Positions 1-7,232 are shown, numbered from the stretch's first letter. The stretch is DNA of 11,665 nt from Metaruminococcus_A sp964607135 (GCA_964607135.1 CAZSIV010000054.1:1-11665), one strand, 5' to 3'. Made by a program: numbers and translations. Notes: generated from the sequence alone by a model not told the origin.

Positions 1-17
1 TCGGTTAACCTTTTTTG

Positions 18-40
18 AACCACGCGACTATCGCGTGGTT
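18..40. terminator. Perfect 10-bp hairpin at the window edge
   Basis: AACCACGCGA (18-27) and TCGCGTGGTT (31-40) are exact reverse complements around a CTA loop. On the plus strand the stem runs into only four T residues, so it could terminate a plus-strand gene lying to the left of the window. On the minus strand no T-run follows. The direction is therefore uncertain; it could also be a plain structured spacer. Confidence 0.4.
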
Positions 41-52
41 TTACTATACAAT

Positions 53-85
53 AAAGGGCCGGCCTGTAAACAGGCCGGCCCTTTT
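53..85 (-). terminator. Intrinsic terminator of the alr/SPL operon
   Basis: A 14-bp perfect stem (53-66 with 71-84) closes a 4-nt TAAA loop. The core is the GC-only block GGGCCGGCC, flanked by A/T pairs that supply a T-run on both strands. It lies about 25 nt past the stop codon of the minus-strand radical SAM gene, so it most likely ends that operon. The symmetric A/T flanks would also allow it to act on plus-strand transcripts. Confidence 0.8.
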
Positions 86-109
86 CACATTGCCTTCACA
101 GCACGGCAC

Positions 110-1021
110 TCAAAAAAACTTGAACTGCCGGTCGCCATATCCCATCTGATAGGCGCGGATGATTTCTGGCATCCGATATAAAATTCCCCGGCTGTCGCAG
201 GCCGCGGAAAAAGGGTTCCACAATTTCTCAGCCTGTGGACTGCCGCACCAATAACGGGAGCCGAATCGGCGGCGGTACTGCTCCGAAAAACCGGGAAACA
301 GCTCGTCCAGCTTTTGATAATAATATTCCCGCTGCCCCTGCCGCAGGGTCATTCCAAACGCTGGATAGATAAAACGCGCACCGCTTTCATGGGCTCGTTC
401 CACGATAGACAGAACATTTTTGAGGCTGTCCTCCAGAAACGGAAGAACCGGCATCAGCAAAATCCCGGTGAAAAGGCCGGCTTCCGAAAGCTCTCTGACC
501 ACCTCAAACCGTCGTGAGGAGACCGGAGCCCCCGGTTCGATCAGCCGGCTCAGCGCATCGTCCGCCGTTGTGATGGTCATCTTCAGCAGAACCGGCGACT
601 CCTCTTTGATTTCACGGAATATGTCGATATCCCGCAGGATCAGCTCACTTTTCGTGGCGACTCCGACCCCAAATCCATATGCGCTGACCAGCTCCAGCGC
701 ATGGCGGGTCAGTTCCAAATTTTTTTCAAACGGGTTATAGGGGTCGGACATCGCCCCGGTCATGACAACCCCGGTTTTTGCCTTCCTGCGAAGATCGTTG
801 CGGACAATCTCCAAGGCGTTTTCCTTTGCCCGCACCCGGTCGAATTTATCGATCCCATAGCAATCGCTCCGGCTGTCGCAATAGATACAGCCATGACAGC
901 AGCCGCGGTAGAGGTTCATATTGTATTCCCCGCCGAACCAGCCCGTGCTCTTAGAACGCGTTACGATCGTCTTCGCCGGGATCCATCCCACACTGGAGTC
1001 CGAATCACGCTTCATCGTCAT
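110..1021 (-). CDS. SPL-family radical SAM protein (SplB/COG1533-like)
   Basis: 303 aa. The radical SAM cluster motif CxxxCxxC is seen at C41, C45 and C48 within YRGCCHGCIYCDSR, the form typical of the spore-photoproduct-lyase-like COG1533 family. This binds a [4Fe-4S] cluster and cleaves S-adenosylmethionine to a 5'-deoxyadenosyl radical. Further family hallmarks are GAMSDPYNPFE (about 89-99), a TKSELILRD segment (about 123-131) and ITTADD (about 150-155). It is probably cytoplasmic. True spore photoproduct lyases repair UV-damaged spore DNA, but most COG1533 members have no known substrate, and I see nothing that assigns one. The ATG at 1021 overlaps the end of alr by 17 nt, which suggests translational coupling; the upstream ribosome site is weak, and a second ATG six bases on (1015) is possible. 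The motif makes the family call firm; the reaction is unknown. Confidence 0.88.
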   Translation of the reverse strand: MTMKRDSDSSVGWIPAKTIVTRSKSTGWFGGEYNMNLYRGCCHGCIYCDSRSDCYGIDKFDRVRAKENALEIVRNDLRRKAKTGVVMTGAMSDPYNPFEKNLELTRHALELVSAYGFGVGVATKSELILRDIDIFREIKEESPVLLKMTITTADDALSRLIEPGAPVSSRRFEVVRELSEAGLFTGILLMPVLPFLEDSLKNVLSIVERAHESGARFIYPAFGMTLRQGQREYYYQKLDELFPGFSEQYRRRFGSRYWCGSPQAEKLWNPFSAACDSRGILYRMPEIIRAYQMGYGDRQFKFF

Positions 1022-2192
1022 AAAGATAGTTCACCACGCCTACAACCTGCCCGCTCTTCTCATAAACCCGCGGGACGCGATGCCCAACGGCGCAGATGAC
1101 TTCGTAGCCGATGGTTCCGGCCTTTTCCGCCAATTCGGCGGCGCTGATCTCCTCCTCCCCATCCCGGCCGAAGATGGTAACCTCGTCCCCCATAGAAACC
1201 TCGGGGATGTGGCTGACGTCCAGCATCAGCTGATCCATGCAGACCGTGCCGATCACCCGTGCCCGTTTTCCCCGAACCAGGAACTCCGCCCGGCCGGAAA
1301 GGGAGCGGGAAAAGCCGTCGGCATAACCGACGGGAACCGTGGCGACCGTCATCTCCCGCTCGGAAACAAATTTTCTGCCGTAGCTGACCGAAACGCCCGG
1401 CCCCACCTTCTTAACCATCGAAACTACCGATTTCAGCTCCATTACAGGCTCGATTTCCGGATCGGCGACCTCACCGCTGGGATTCAGTCCATAAAGAATG
1501 ATGCCCGCTCGGGCAAATCCATAATGCTCCTCTGGAAGCTGTTCGATCCCCGCGCTGTTTTTGGTGTGCGCCGTTTGAAACTCTACTCCGTTTCCTTTTA
1601 GCTTCAACAGGATATCTTGAAAGGAATCCAACTGTTTCTGCGTATAGCCCACAGACTCGGGCGACGTTTCATCCGCAACCGCATAATGGGTGAAAATCCC
1701 CGTTGGATTCAGGCCGGGCAGACGAACAACTCGAAGGAGTTCATCCAATGCATCGTATTCATCGTGATGGACAAACCCGATCCGCCCCATCCCCGTATCA
1801 ATCTTAAGATGGCATTCCAATACGCATCCGAAATTATTGATTTCGCGGCTGAGCTGCAATGCGTATTCCAAGGAATAAACCGTCTGAACCAGCCGATACT
1901 CAAGCAGTAACCGAACAAGAACGGCCGGCGTCATCCCCAAAATGAGGATTTGGCCTGTAATGCCGCTTTTCCGAAGTGAAATCGCTTCATCGATATTCGA
2001 AACGCAAAACCAGGAAACCCCTTGTTTTTGCAGCTCCATCGCAATCATTCCATCGCCGTGCCCATACGCATTCGCTTTGACCACCGCCATGATCTCCGCC
2101 CCCTGCGGGAGCAGCGAGCGTATATGGCTGAGATTACGATCTAAACGATCCAAATGGATCTGCGCCCAGCAGCGTTTCATAAAATTTTGCAT
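1005..2192 (-). CDS. alr: Alanine racemase (PLP-dependent)
   Basis: 395 aa, the usual length. It interconverts L- and D-alanine to supply D-Ala for peptidoglycan, in the cytoplasm, using pyridoxal phosphate. The N-terminal TIM barrel carries the PLP lysine K39 in AVVKANAYGHG. The second catalytic base is Y271 in VSYGRKF, the equivalent of Tyr265 in the Geobacillus enzyme. R137 in DTGMGRIGF and M319-D320 in CMDQ are the other conserved active-site residues. The ATG at 2192 is preceded by a perfect AGGAGG (2198-2203) with 5-nt spacing, which fixes the start; the in-frame Met5 has no such site. It is the first gene of an operon with the SPL-family radical SAM gene, behind the AT-rich promoter region 2204-2319. 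Some genomes carry two alanine racemases (biosynthetic and sporulation-linked); this cannot be told apart here. Confidence 0.96.
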   Translation of the reverse strand: MQNFMKRCWAQIHLDRLDRNLSHIRSLLPQGAEIMAVVKANAYGHGDGMIAMELQKQGVSWFCVSNIDEAISLRKSGITGQILILGMTPAVLVRLLLEYRLVQTVYSLEYALQLSREINNFGCVLECHLKIDTGMGRIGFVHHDEYDALDELLRVVRLPGLNPTGIFTHYAVADETSPESVGYTQKQLDSFQDILLKLKGNGVEFQTAHTKNSAGIEQLPEEHYGFARAGIILYGLNPSGEVADPEIEPVMELKSVVSMVKKVGPGVSVSYGRKFVSEREMTVATVPVGYADGFSRSLSGRAEFLVRGKRARVIGTVCMDQLMLDVSHIPEVSMGDEVTIFGRDGEEEISAAELAEKAGTIGYEVICAVGHRVPRVYEKSGQVVGVVNYLYDDEA

Positions 2193-2233
2193 CTCTTCCT
2201 CCTAGAATATAAAAAATTGCTTTTAATTCATAA

Positions 2234-2262
2234 TTTATACATATATTTCATATATAATACAA
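2234..2262 (-). promoter_or_regulatory. Candidate sigma-A promoter of alr
   Basis: Read on the minus strand: TTGTAT (2257-2262) as -35, a 17-nt spacer, and TATAAA (2234-2239) as -10, about 40 nt before the alr start. The whole 2204-2319 spacer is very AT-rich. It also holds a plus-strand TATAAT (2253-2258) that could serve the divergent gene at 2320, though I see no good -35 for it. In such AT-rich DNA chance matches are common. Confidence 0.4.
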
Positions 2263-2319
2263 ATTAATTCGGATAATAAATCTCAATATATTTCTAATTT
2301 GTAAACGAAAGGGAACGTT

Positions 2320-2838
2320 ATGAGAGAATCGACTGCCTGTTTCACCGGTCCGCGGCCTGAAAAACTTATGGCCGTATGGGACGAACAAGATCCTGGCATC
2401 CAAAAGATCAAAGCAGACCTATTTCAAACAGTGACGACACTCGCCACCAAAAAAGGGTACCGGCTATTCCTCACAGGAATGGCCAGAGGGATCGACTTGA
2501 TCGCCGCCGAAACGGTCATTTCAGTCAAAAAAATGCTGACCAACGTAGACCTCGCCGCAGTCATCCCTTATCGAAACCAACAAAACCAGCAATCAGAATT
2601 CTGGAAAAGACGGTACAACGCTGTTCTCGAAGAGTGCAGCCAGGTTTTTATTCTGCATGAAGAATATACTCCCAGCTGTTTTATGGAACGCAACCACTAT
2701 ATGGTCGACCATTCCTCCCACATCATCGCCGTCAGCAATGGGATTCCGACAGGGGGAACCGCTTCCACCATTCGCTATGCCCAAAAACGAGGGCTCGATT
2801 TTACGGTGATTACCACTCCCCTTACCGCTCAAAAATGA
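2320..2838 (+). CDS. SLOG-family protein, DUF1273/YpsA-like
   Basis: 172 aa. The motifs match the DUF1273 branch of the SLOG (SMF/DprA-LOG) Rossmann-like superfamily: CFTGPRPEKL at 7-16, TGMARGIDLIAAE at 52-64, the ERNHYMVD block at 123-130 and GGTASTIRYA at 145-154. SLOG proteins are proposed to bind nucleotides or nucleotide-derived ligands; the Bacillus YpsA protein has been linked to cell division and stress, but no reaction is established for this branch. One oddity: the first motif is usually GHRPEKL, and here the histidine is proline (P11). There is no signal peptide or membrane segment, so it is cytoplasmic. The ATG is preceded by AAAGGGA (2308-2314). It is the only plus-strand gene in the window, divergent from alr and convergent with the GH31 gene. 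No clear terminator follows. Confidence 0.82.
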   Translation: MRESTACFTGPRPEKLMAVWDEQDPGIQKIKADLFQTVTTLATKKGYRLFLTGMARGIDLIAAETVISVKKMLTNVDLAAVIPYRNQQNQQSEFWKRRYNAVLEECSQVFILHEEYTPSCFMERNHYMVDHSSHIIAVSNGIPTGGTASTIRYAQKRGLDFTVITTPLTAQK

Positions 2839-2960
2839 ATCGATGCTCCCTCGTTTTTAAGCCTGTCAAGGAGTCATTACTTTTTGTAATATTCGAAGCG
2901 GATAAACAAAGTTTCAACTCTTTCAACAGGATTTTCAACAATCAAACAAAGAAGCTTTTA

Positions 2961-4913
2961 TCATAACGAGGTTGTTCCATCGTCATCGTACAGCTCATAT
3001 TTTGCGTCAGAATATCCGATCATCCGGATGCTTTCCTTTTCGATGTCGGGAACAGATTCGGCAAAATCAGCTACAGGGATAGAACGACCGTTTCTGACGA
3101 AAAGCGGGACTTCATTGAGCGCGACTTCCACATAATGATGCCCTTTTTCCAGCGTGGTTTCAAAAAGACTGCCGTCCGGCAAAAACTTAATCAGCTTCAT
3201 TTCTTCCGGGAGATATACATATCTGCCGTCCGCATTCTGCGTGTACACGGGAGCGACCATCACCTCGTCGCCGATCATCAATTGATCTTCCACTCTGCGC
3301 GCAGCGGGATCGTCCGGGTATACAAACGCCAGCGGTTTGAAATACAGGTCATTGTTCAGCGCAGCCTTCATATATTCGCTGTAAATATAAGGGAGCAACC
3401 GGTAACGGACGCCGACGACATGGCGGAAATCATCGATCCCTTCAAACTGATAGCACTCCTGTTTTCGAGTACCGGCAGTTGCGTGATCCCGCATGAGAGG
3501 GGTAAACACCCCGAACGCCAGCCAGCGGAGAAGCAAATCCCGGGTTGTATTCGAGCCAAAACCGCCCAGGTCAGCCCCAGAGTACAGAAAACCGCACATG
3601 TTCAGAGAGGGCATCATTTTGATGTTTAAAAGGAGATGAGACCACCAGGAGTGATTATCACCTGTCCAAATCCCAGCATAGCGGTGCATCCCGATATAGG
3701 ATGAGCGGGAAAACATCAAGATCCGTTTTTCAGGCGCAAGCCTCTCAAATGCCTCCGCAGCCGCCCTCGTCATATAATATCCAAAAAGATTCTGCACCTT
3801 GTCGTGGCGGATCATCTTCCCGTCCACATTATGATAGAAACGCTTATAATCCTCCGGATTGTTGGCAAGATGCTTCATCTTTGTTTCAAGATCCGCATAA
3901 GAAACGCCGGGATTCGCGCTTAAGAAATCTCTCATGAGACTTTTGAACTCTTCCATCCCCTCTTTGGAGTAAAAGATGGACGGCTCATTCATATCGTTCC
4001 AAAAGCCGTCTATCCCCTGCGACAGCAAAAAATCATATTGATTGCCAAACCATTCCCGCGCTTCCCGGTTGAGTACATCCGGGAAATGCGTCCAACCCGG
4101 CCAAACCGCCGCGGTAAAGTCCGACCCGTCTTCCCGCTTGCAGAAATAGCCCTTCTTCTTTCCCTCTTCATAGATATTATAGCCGTCTTCAATTTTTACG
4201 CCGGCATCGATAATGGGAACCAAATGGATCTTTTCCGCCTTCATGTCGTTTACAAACGAACGGAAATCGGGGAACCGTTCCCGGTTGATCGTGAAATCCT
4301 TGTAGTCTTCCATATAGTCGATGTCCATATAGATCATATCGATCGGAATGTGGTTGTTCCGGTAATTGGCGGCAACCTCCCTGAAATCCGACTCCGTCAT
4401 ATACCCCCAGCGGCTCTGCCCAAAACCAAAAGCGAATTTTGGCGGGAGATAGCTTCTCCCGATGATGCCGCGGAACTGTTTGACAACGTCATAAGCGGAC
4501 TCTCCCGTAATTATGTAAAGGTACAAATCTGCATCTTCACAGGAAACTTCTAATCGGTCATATCTCGTATAGCCGATATCAAACTCGATGCAGCCGGGAT
4601 AATCAAAGAACAAGCCAATGTTCTGCTTGCCGGAAATTACGATAAAATTATGCGCTCCATACAAAGAGACCTTATCTTCCGTATGGTTCGGATCGTCCAC
4701 ACATTGGCTGACATATCGATATCCCCGCTTGTTGATGCCGCGGTTGGATTCTCCCAATCCGTAGATAATATCCTCATCCTCCATGAAAAGAGAATAAAAA
4801 AATCCCTTTTCCAATGAAACTGTTCCATATTCAGGAATTCCGGGCGACGATTCGACAAACCTTACCACTGCTTCCGTTTCGAAGGGTTTTCCAAACACAT
4901 ATTTTTTAATCAT
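2961..4913 (-). CDS. GH31 alpha-glucosidase, Ro-alphaG1-like
   Basis: 650 aa, no signal peptide, so a cytoplasmic enzyme releasing glucose from the non-reducing end of short alpha-glucosides. Layout is typical GH31: an N-terminal beta-sandwich (about 1-155), the (beta/alpha)8 barrel (about 156-505) and C-terminal beta domains. The nucleophile is D307 in GFWNDMNEP; the acid/base is D419 in WTGDN. Conserved subsite residues include the GQSRWGY segment (165-171) and MRDH (474-477). From memory it resembles the Ruminococcus obeum enzyme Ro-alphaG1 over its whole length. That enzyme prefers alpha-1,6 links (isomaltose), with Trp169 as a determinant; the same residue, W169, is present here, so isomaltose-type preference is inferred. 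The protein stops just after the YDDDG motif, about a dozen residues shorter than the homologue. The ribosome site GGGGGAG lies 5-6 nt before the ATG. It is a single-gene unit. Confidence 0.93.
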   Translation of the reverse strand: MIKKYVFGKPFETEAVVRFVESSPGIPEYGTVSLEKGFFYSLFMEDEDIIYGLGESNRGINKRGYRYVSQCVDDPNHTEDKVSLYGAHNFIVISGKQNIGLFFDYPGCIEFDIGYTRYDRLEVSCEDADLYLYIITGESAYDVVKQFRGIIGRSYLPPKFAFGFGQSRWGYMTESDFREVAANYRNNHIPIDMIYMDIDYMEDYKDFTINRERFPDFRSFVNDMKAEKIHLVPIIDAGVKIEDGYNIYEEGKKKGYFCKREDGSDFTAAVWPGWTHFPDVLNREAREWFGNQYDFLLSQGIDGFWNDMNEPSIFYSKEGMEEFKSLMRDFLSANPGVSYADLETKMKHLANNPEDYKRFYHNVDGKMIRHDKVQNLFGYYMTRAAAEAFERLAPEKRILMFSRSSYIGMHRYAGIWTGDNHSWWSHLLLNIKMMPSLNMCGFLYSGADLGGFGSNTTRDLLLRWLAFGVFTPLMRDHATAGTRKQECYQFEGIDDFRHVVGVRYRLLPYIYSEYMKAALNNDLYFKPLAFVYPDDPAARRVEDQLMIGDEVMVAPVYTQNADGRYVYLPEEMKLIKFLPDGSLFETTLEKGHHYVEVALNEVPLFVRNGRSIPVADFAESVPDIEKESIRMIGYSDAKYELYDDDGTTSL

Positions 4914-5046
4914 ATGATCTCCCCCACCGTTGTTTGAATCAAACGCTTTTCCTTTTAATGACGCTGTATAAGATAAGCATGCAGGTCAGGATGATATGGC
5001 CATTGTAAGGCCGCTGCCGATATCTTAGCAGCTTCCATCGTCTTCC

Positions 5047-5075
5047 ATTATAGCAAAAATCCAAGGCGATTTCAC
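5047..5075 (-). promoter_or_regulatory. Candidate extended -10 promoter of the GH31 gene
   Basis: Read on the minus strand there is TGCTATAAT, an extended -10 with TATAAT at 5047-5052. The matching -35 at 17-nt spacing is GTGAAA (5070-5075), which is poor, but extended -10 promoters tolerate this. It would give a leader of roughly 125 nt before the GH31 start, containing a small GGCC...GGCC hairpin (4998-5012). I looked for a catabolite-control (cre) box near the start and found none that fits. Confidence 0.4.
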
Positions 5076-5190
5076 TGATTATTTTAAATAAAATAAAATT
5101 TCAGAAGACAGCCTTGCTTTATCACACAGCGTTCTGCCTATAGTTGATATTACTTTTAAACAATACAAATTTTGAATAGATCACGATCGA

Positions 5191-5220
5191 GAAAAATCGC
5201 TTGAAAGGCGATGTTTTTTT
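5191..5220. terminator. Weak bidirectional hairpin with T-runs
   Basis: ATCGC (5196-5200) pairs with GCGAT (5208-5212) around a 7-nt loop. It is followed by seven T residues (5214-5220) on plus and by five on minus (from the A-run at 5192-5196). The stem is only 5 bp, so termination would be modest. No gene obviously needs it on either strand. Confidence 0.25.
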
Positions 5221-5324
5221 CGCCATTATGCACCTTCAAAGCTTGCAATCCGTCAATATCAACGCTCTTTTACACCTTGATGAAAAAATGATTCATTTTA
5301 AGGGCGGAACAGTTTTGAAAAATG

Positions 5325-5406
5325 GAAAATTTTTCTGAGGCACAGCGTAAAACGCAGGAATCCTGCCAGATTTCGAAACTTTACGCAAAGTATCAGGAAA
5401 ATTTTC
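5325..5406. repeat. Nested inverted repeat (about 82 nt)
   Basis: Three concentric pairings share one centre: outer arms GAAAATTTTTCTGA (5325-5338) and TCAGGAAAATTTTC (5393-5406), 14 bp with one non-canonical position; middle arms GCGTAAA (5345-5351) and TTTACGC (5380-5386); and an inner palindrome GCAGGA-A-TCCTGC (5354-5366). The odd outer position is a U-G wobble in a plus-strand RNA but a C-A mismatch in a minus-strand RNA. Function unknown: a small RNA, a MITE-like remnant or a DNA-level hairpin are all possible. Confidence 0.6.
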
Positions 5407-5460
5407 TCGCTTAAAACCGATTTCTCCCTATTGCGGTTCACCTTTATAAAAATCTGTTGA

Positions 5461-5488
5461 AACAAAAAAATGACGGGCAACGCCCGTC
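5461..5488 (-). terminator. Intrinsic terminator of the CPBP/tadA operon
   Basis: GACGGGC (5472-5478) and GCCCGTC (5482-5488) form a 7-bp GC-rich stem with a 3-nt loop. On the minus strand it is followed at once by ATTTTTTTG, a classic rho-independent terminator. It lies about 125 nt beyond the tadA stop codon. Confidence 0.85.
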
Positions 5489-5492
5489 TGAA

Positions 5493-5517
5493 ATCAGATC
5501 AGATCAAATCAGATCAG
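5493..5517. repeat. Five tandem copies of a 5-bp unit (ATCAG)
   Basis: Units at 5493, 5498, 5503, 5508 and 5513 read ATCAG, ATCAG, ATCAA, ATCAG, ATCAG. The array lies in the untranslated stretch between tadA and its terminator. It is a candidate slipped-strand (variable-number) locus, but outside any gene. Confidence 0.7.
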
Positions 5518-5614
5518 TAATAATAAAGGAGAGGGTAAAACAGAAATAAATTATTCCTGCGAGTATTATTATAACAATGCGCTCCTTTTTTTGTATGAAT
5601 AATCATCACCGCAG

Positions 5615-6079
5615 TTATGTCCGTTTTCTTAACTTTTGGAAAAAGGATCGGAGCAATTCAGCGCACTCATTTTCCAGTATGCCCGCCTGTAAAACCGGGC
5701 GATGATTGAAATCACAGGCAAAAAGGTTGATCTGTGATCCACAGGCCCCTGCTTTTTCATCACAGGCACCGAAAATCACCCGCTTGATTCTGGAATTGAT
5801 AATAGCACCCGCACACATCGGACAAGGTTCTAACGTCACATACAACTCACATTCATGCAGACGCCAGCCCCCCAGCTTTTTGCAGGCCCGGTCAATCGCA
5901 ATCAGTTCAGCATGGCAGAGCGCGTTTTTCTCCGTCTCCCTCAGGTTGTGCGCAGAAGCAATGACCTCGCTTCCCCGCACGATCACAGCTCCAATCGGCA
6001 CCTCACCGGCTTCAAAAGCCGTTTGCGCCTCATTTAAAGCGCATCGCATCATCTTCTGCTCAAACGTCGGATCTTTCAT
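5615..6079 (-). CDS. tadA: tRNA-specific adenosine deaminase TadA
   Basis: 154 aa from the chosen start. It deaminates adenosine 34 to inosine in the anticodon of tRNA-Arg(ACG), a step that lets one tRNA read several Arg codons; the protein is cytoplasmic and works as a dimer. The cytidine/deoxycytidylate-deaminase fold shows the zinc ligand and proton shuttle in HAE (H56, E58) and the other two zinc ligands in PCPMC (C86, C89). The family form TLEPCPMCAGAI and the GACDEKAGA segment point to TadA rather than to a cytidine deaminase. An upstream in-frame ATG at 6154 would add 25 residues unlike the family, and that stretch lies inside the CPBP gene; the ATG at 6079 starts 2 nt after the CPBP stop codon and gives the normal TadA N-terminus. 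It is co-transcribed with the CPBP gene, probably by translational coupling. Confidence 0.93.
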   Translation of the reverse strand: MKDPTFEQKMMRCALNEAQTAFEAGEVPIGAVIVRGSEVIASAHNLRETEKNALCHAELIAIDRACKKLGGWRLHECELYVTLEPCPMCAGAIINSRIKRVIFGACDEKAGACGSQINLFACDFNHRPVLQAGILENECAELLRSFFQKLRKRT

Positions 6080-6081
6080 CG

Positions 6082-7155
6082 TCAGATCACCGCCCGCACT
6101 GTAAAGAAAACAAACGCCAACAGTGCTAGGAGCATTCCCATACTTCCAAAGCAAAAGGCCATCCGTTTGGATGAAGAAAGGCCGGAATTTTTTAATAGCG
6201 GGATAGAAAAGGCTGTCGGCTCCCTGCGGATCAGGATGAAAAAGGCCACGGCTCCTGCCAGCAGGAACAAAAGCGAAACAATATTTCCGATCAGTTCCGA
6301 ATAACCTGACAGAACTGTCCGAAAAATCAAAAGCTCAAAGAAAGAAACAAGATTGATCACAAAGTGGATGAGCACTCCCGTCCAAACCGAGCCGGTTCGA
6401 AGGACAAAATAGCCGATCAGAAGACCCATTATCAAAGCGTTGACATCCTGCATCAGATTAAAATGCGCCAAGGCAAATAACACGGAAGACACAACCAACG
6501 CAATTCCGTCTCCAAAGCAGCGCAGTCCCTGCAAAACCAATCCCCGGAACAGAAGCTCCTCCAACAGAGCCGGAATTATCGTCAGCAAAATCAGGCTGAC
6601 CACAAATTCCAACGGCTCATTTGGAATCGAGTAATAAGATACCGCCGTATAAACTCCTAAAGCAGAAGCACCACGCTGTACCAATTCCGCTGCAAACGCA
6701 CCTAAAACGGAACCGGCCAGCGCCATTGGCAGGGCGAGAGAAACCATTCCAAAACGGGGAGCAGAAAACGCAGAGCGAATCGTCACATAGTGACGCAGAG
6801 CGCCCCAAAGAAAAAGAGCAGGAATTCCCAGCTTCACGACCGTTGTTGTCAGGTCGACTAATTGAAGCATTAGCTGTGTTCCATATACCCGCATCGTATT
6901 AAAGTTAATCCCGACCGGGAGCCCAAAAGAAGAATACATCAATACAACAGGAAGCGTAATCAAAGCGGAGAGAAGAATATAAAAAATCATTGCAATTCCC
7001 ACATGGCCAGCAACATATCGAAGATGACGTCTCTGAACCATTGCCGGATCGTTTACAATAAATCCCGTTCCCGGAATATAGGTGTATCCGCTTTCCGAAT
7101 TCCGCGAGGGGATGTAAGAAATTCTATCGTCCTGACGATTTGAACGTTTTTCCAT
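6082..7155 (-). CDS. CPBP-family intramembrane metalloprotease
   Basis: 357 aa integral membrane protein. The family's (CaaX protease and bacteriocin-processing, Abi) metal and catalytic motifs are all present in membrane segments: EELLFRG with E199, E200 and R204; the F227-xxx-H231 motif in FALAHFN; and H264 with N268 in HFVIN. A hydrophilic N-terminal tail of about 50 residues precedes hydrophobic stretches near 52-74, 96-118, 137-158, 184-197, 215-230, 238-252, 258-276, 288-308 and 334-354. Family members cleave prenylated proteins in eukaryotes or act in peptide processing and bacteriocin immunity in bacteria; the substrate here is unknown. It is the first gene of the operon with tadA, with no functional link evident. 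The start at 7155 has GAAAGGGGAA about 8 nt upstream, and a promoter follows at 7204-7232. Confidence 0.9.
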   Translation of the reverse strand: MEKRSNRQDDRISYIPSRNSESGYTYIPGTGFIVNDPAMVQRRHLRYVAGHVGIAMIFYILLSALITLPVVLMYSSFGLPVGINFNTMRVYGTQLMLQLVDLTTTVVKLGIPALFLWGALRHYVTIRSAFSAPRFGMVSLALPMALAGSVLGAFAAELVQRGASALGVYTAVSYYSIPNEPLEFVVSLILLTIIPALLEELLFRGLVLQGLRCFGDGIALVVSSVLFALAHFNLMQDVNALIMGLLIGYFVLRTGSVWTGVLIHFVINLVSFFELLIFRTVLSGYSELIGNIVSLLFLLAGAVAFFILIRREPTAFSIPLLKNSGLSSSKRMAFCFGSMGMLLALLAFVFFTVRAVI

Positions 7156-7203
7156 TTTTCATTCCCCTTTCGCTGGATTTTCCTCGGCATTTTCCTGGGA
7201 AAC

Positions 7204-7232
7204 ATTATATCATGCCGCATTGTGAAAAGCAA
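7204..7232 (-). promoter_or_regulatory. Promoter of the CPBP/tadA operon
   Basis: Read on the minus strand: TTGCTT (7227-7232) as -35, a 17-nt spacer ending in TGA, and a perfect TATAAT (7204-7209) as -10, so it is also an extended -10 (TGnTATAAT). Transcription would start near 7197, leaving a leader of about 40 nt before the ATG at 7155. This is the best-formed promoter in the window. Confidence 0.65.

Larger units (their letters stand above)
4914..5614. other. 700-bp intergenic region without a convincing gene
   Basis: AT-rich spacer between the GH31 gene and tadA. It holds a candidate GH31 promoter near 5047-5075, a weak bidirectional hairpin with T-runs near 5191-5220, a nested inverted repeat at 5325-5406, the minus-strand terminator at 5461-5488 and five tandem copies of a 5-bp unit at 5493-5517. 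A 60-codon minus-strand reading frame (5298-5480) starts inside the terminator hairpin and looks like noise. I see no tRNA, riboswitch or CRISPR pattern. Confidence 0.7.

Noticed and set aside
1011..1021. Shared TGACGATGA at the starts of three genes (about 1021, 6084, 11189)
   Set aside because: A short coincidence of Met-Thr-Met or stop-start overlaps; the flanking DNA shows no further similarity, so it is not a repeat element.
921..1601. 226-codon plus-strand frame opposite alr
   Set aside because: Antisense to a firmly identified alanine racemase in GC-rich DNA; its translation shows no family motif. The same applies to the plus-strand frames opposite the GH31 and ABC genes.
4930..4960. 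Catabolite-control (cre) box before the GH31 gene
   Set aside because: TTTGAATCAAACGCTTTT is suggestive, but it does not fit the palindromic cre consensus on either strand.
5298..5480. 60-codon minus-strand reading frame in the GH31-tadA gap
   Set aside because: It would begin with TTG inside a terminator hairpin and read through the terminator's T-run, has no ribosome site, and its Phe/Leu/Ile-rich product reflects AT-rich DNA.
6080..6154. Longer TadA with 25 extra N-terminal residues starting at 6154
   Set aside because: The extension overlaps the end of the CPBP gene and does not resemble TadA; the ATG at 6079 gives the standard family start 2 nt after the CPBP stop.
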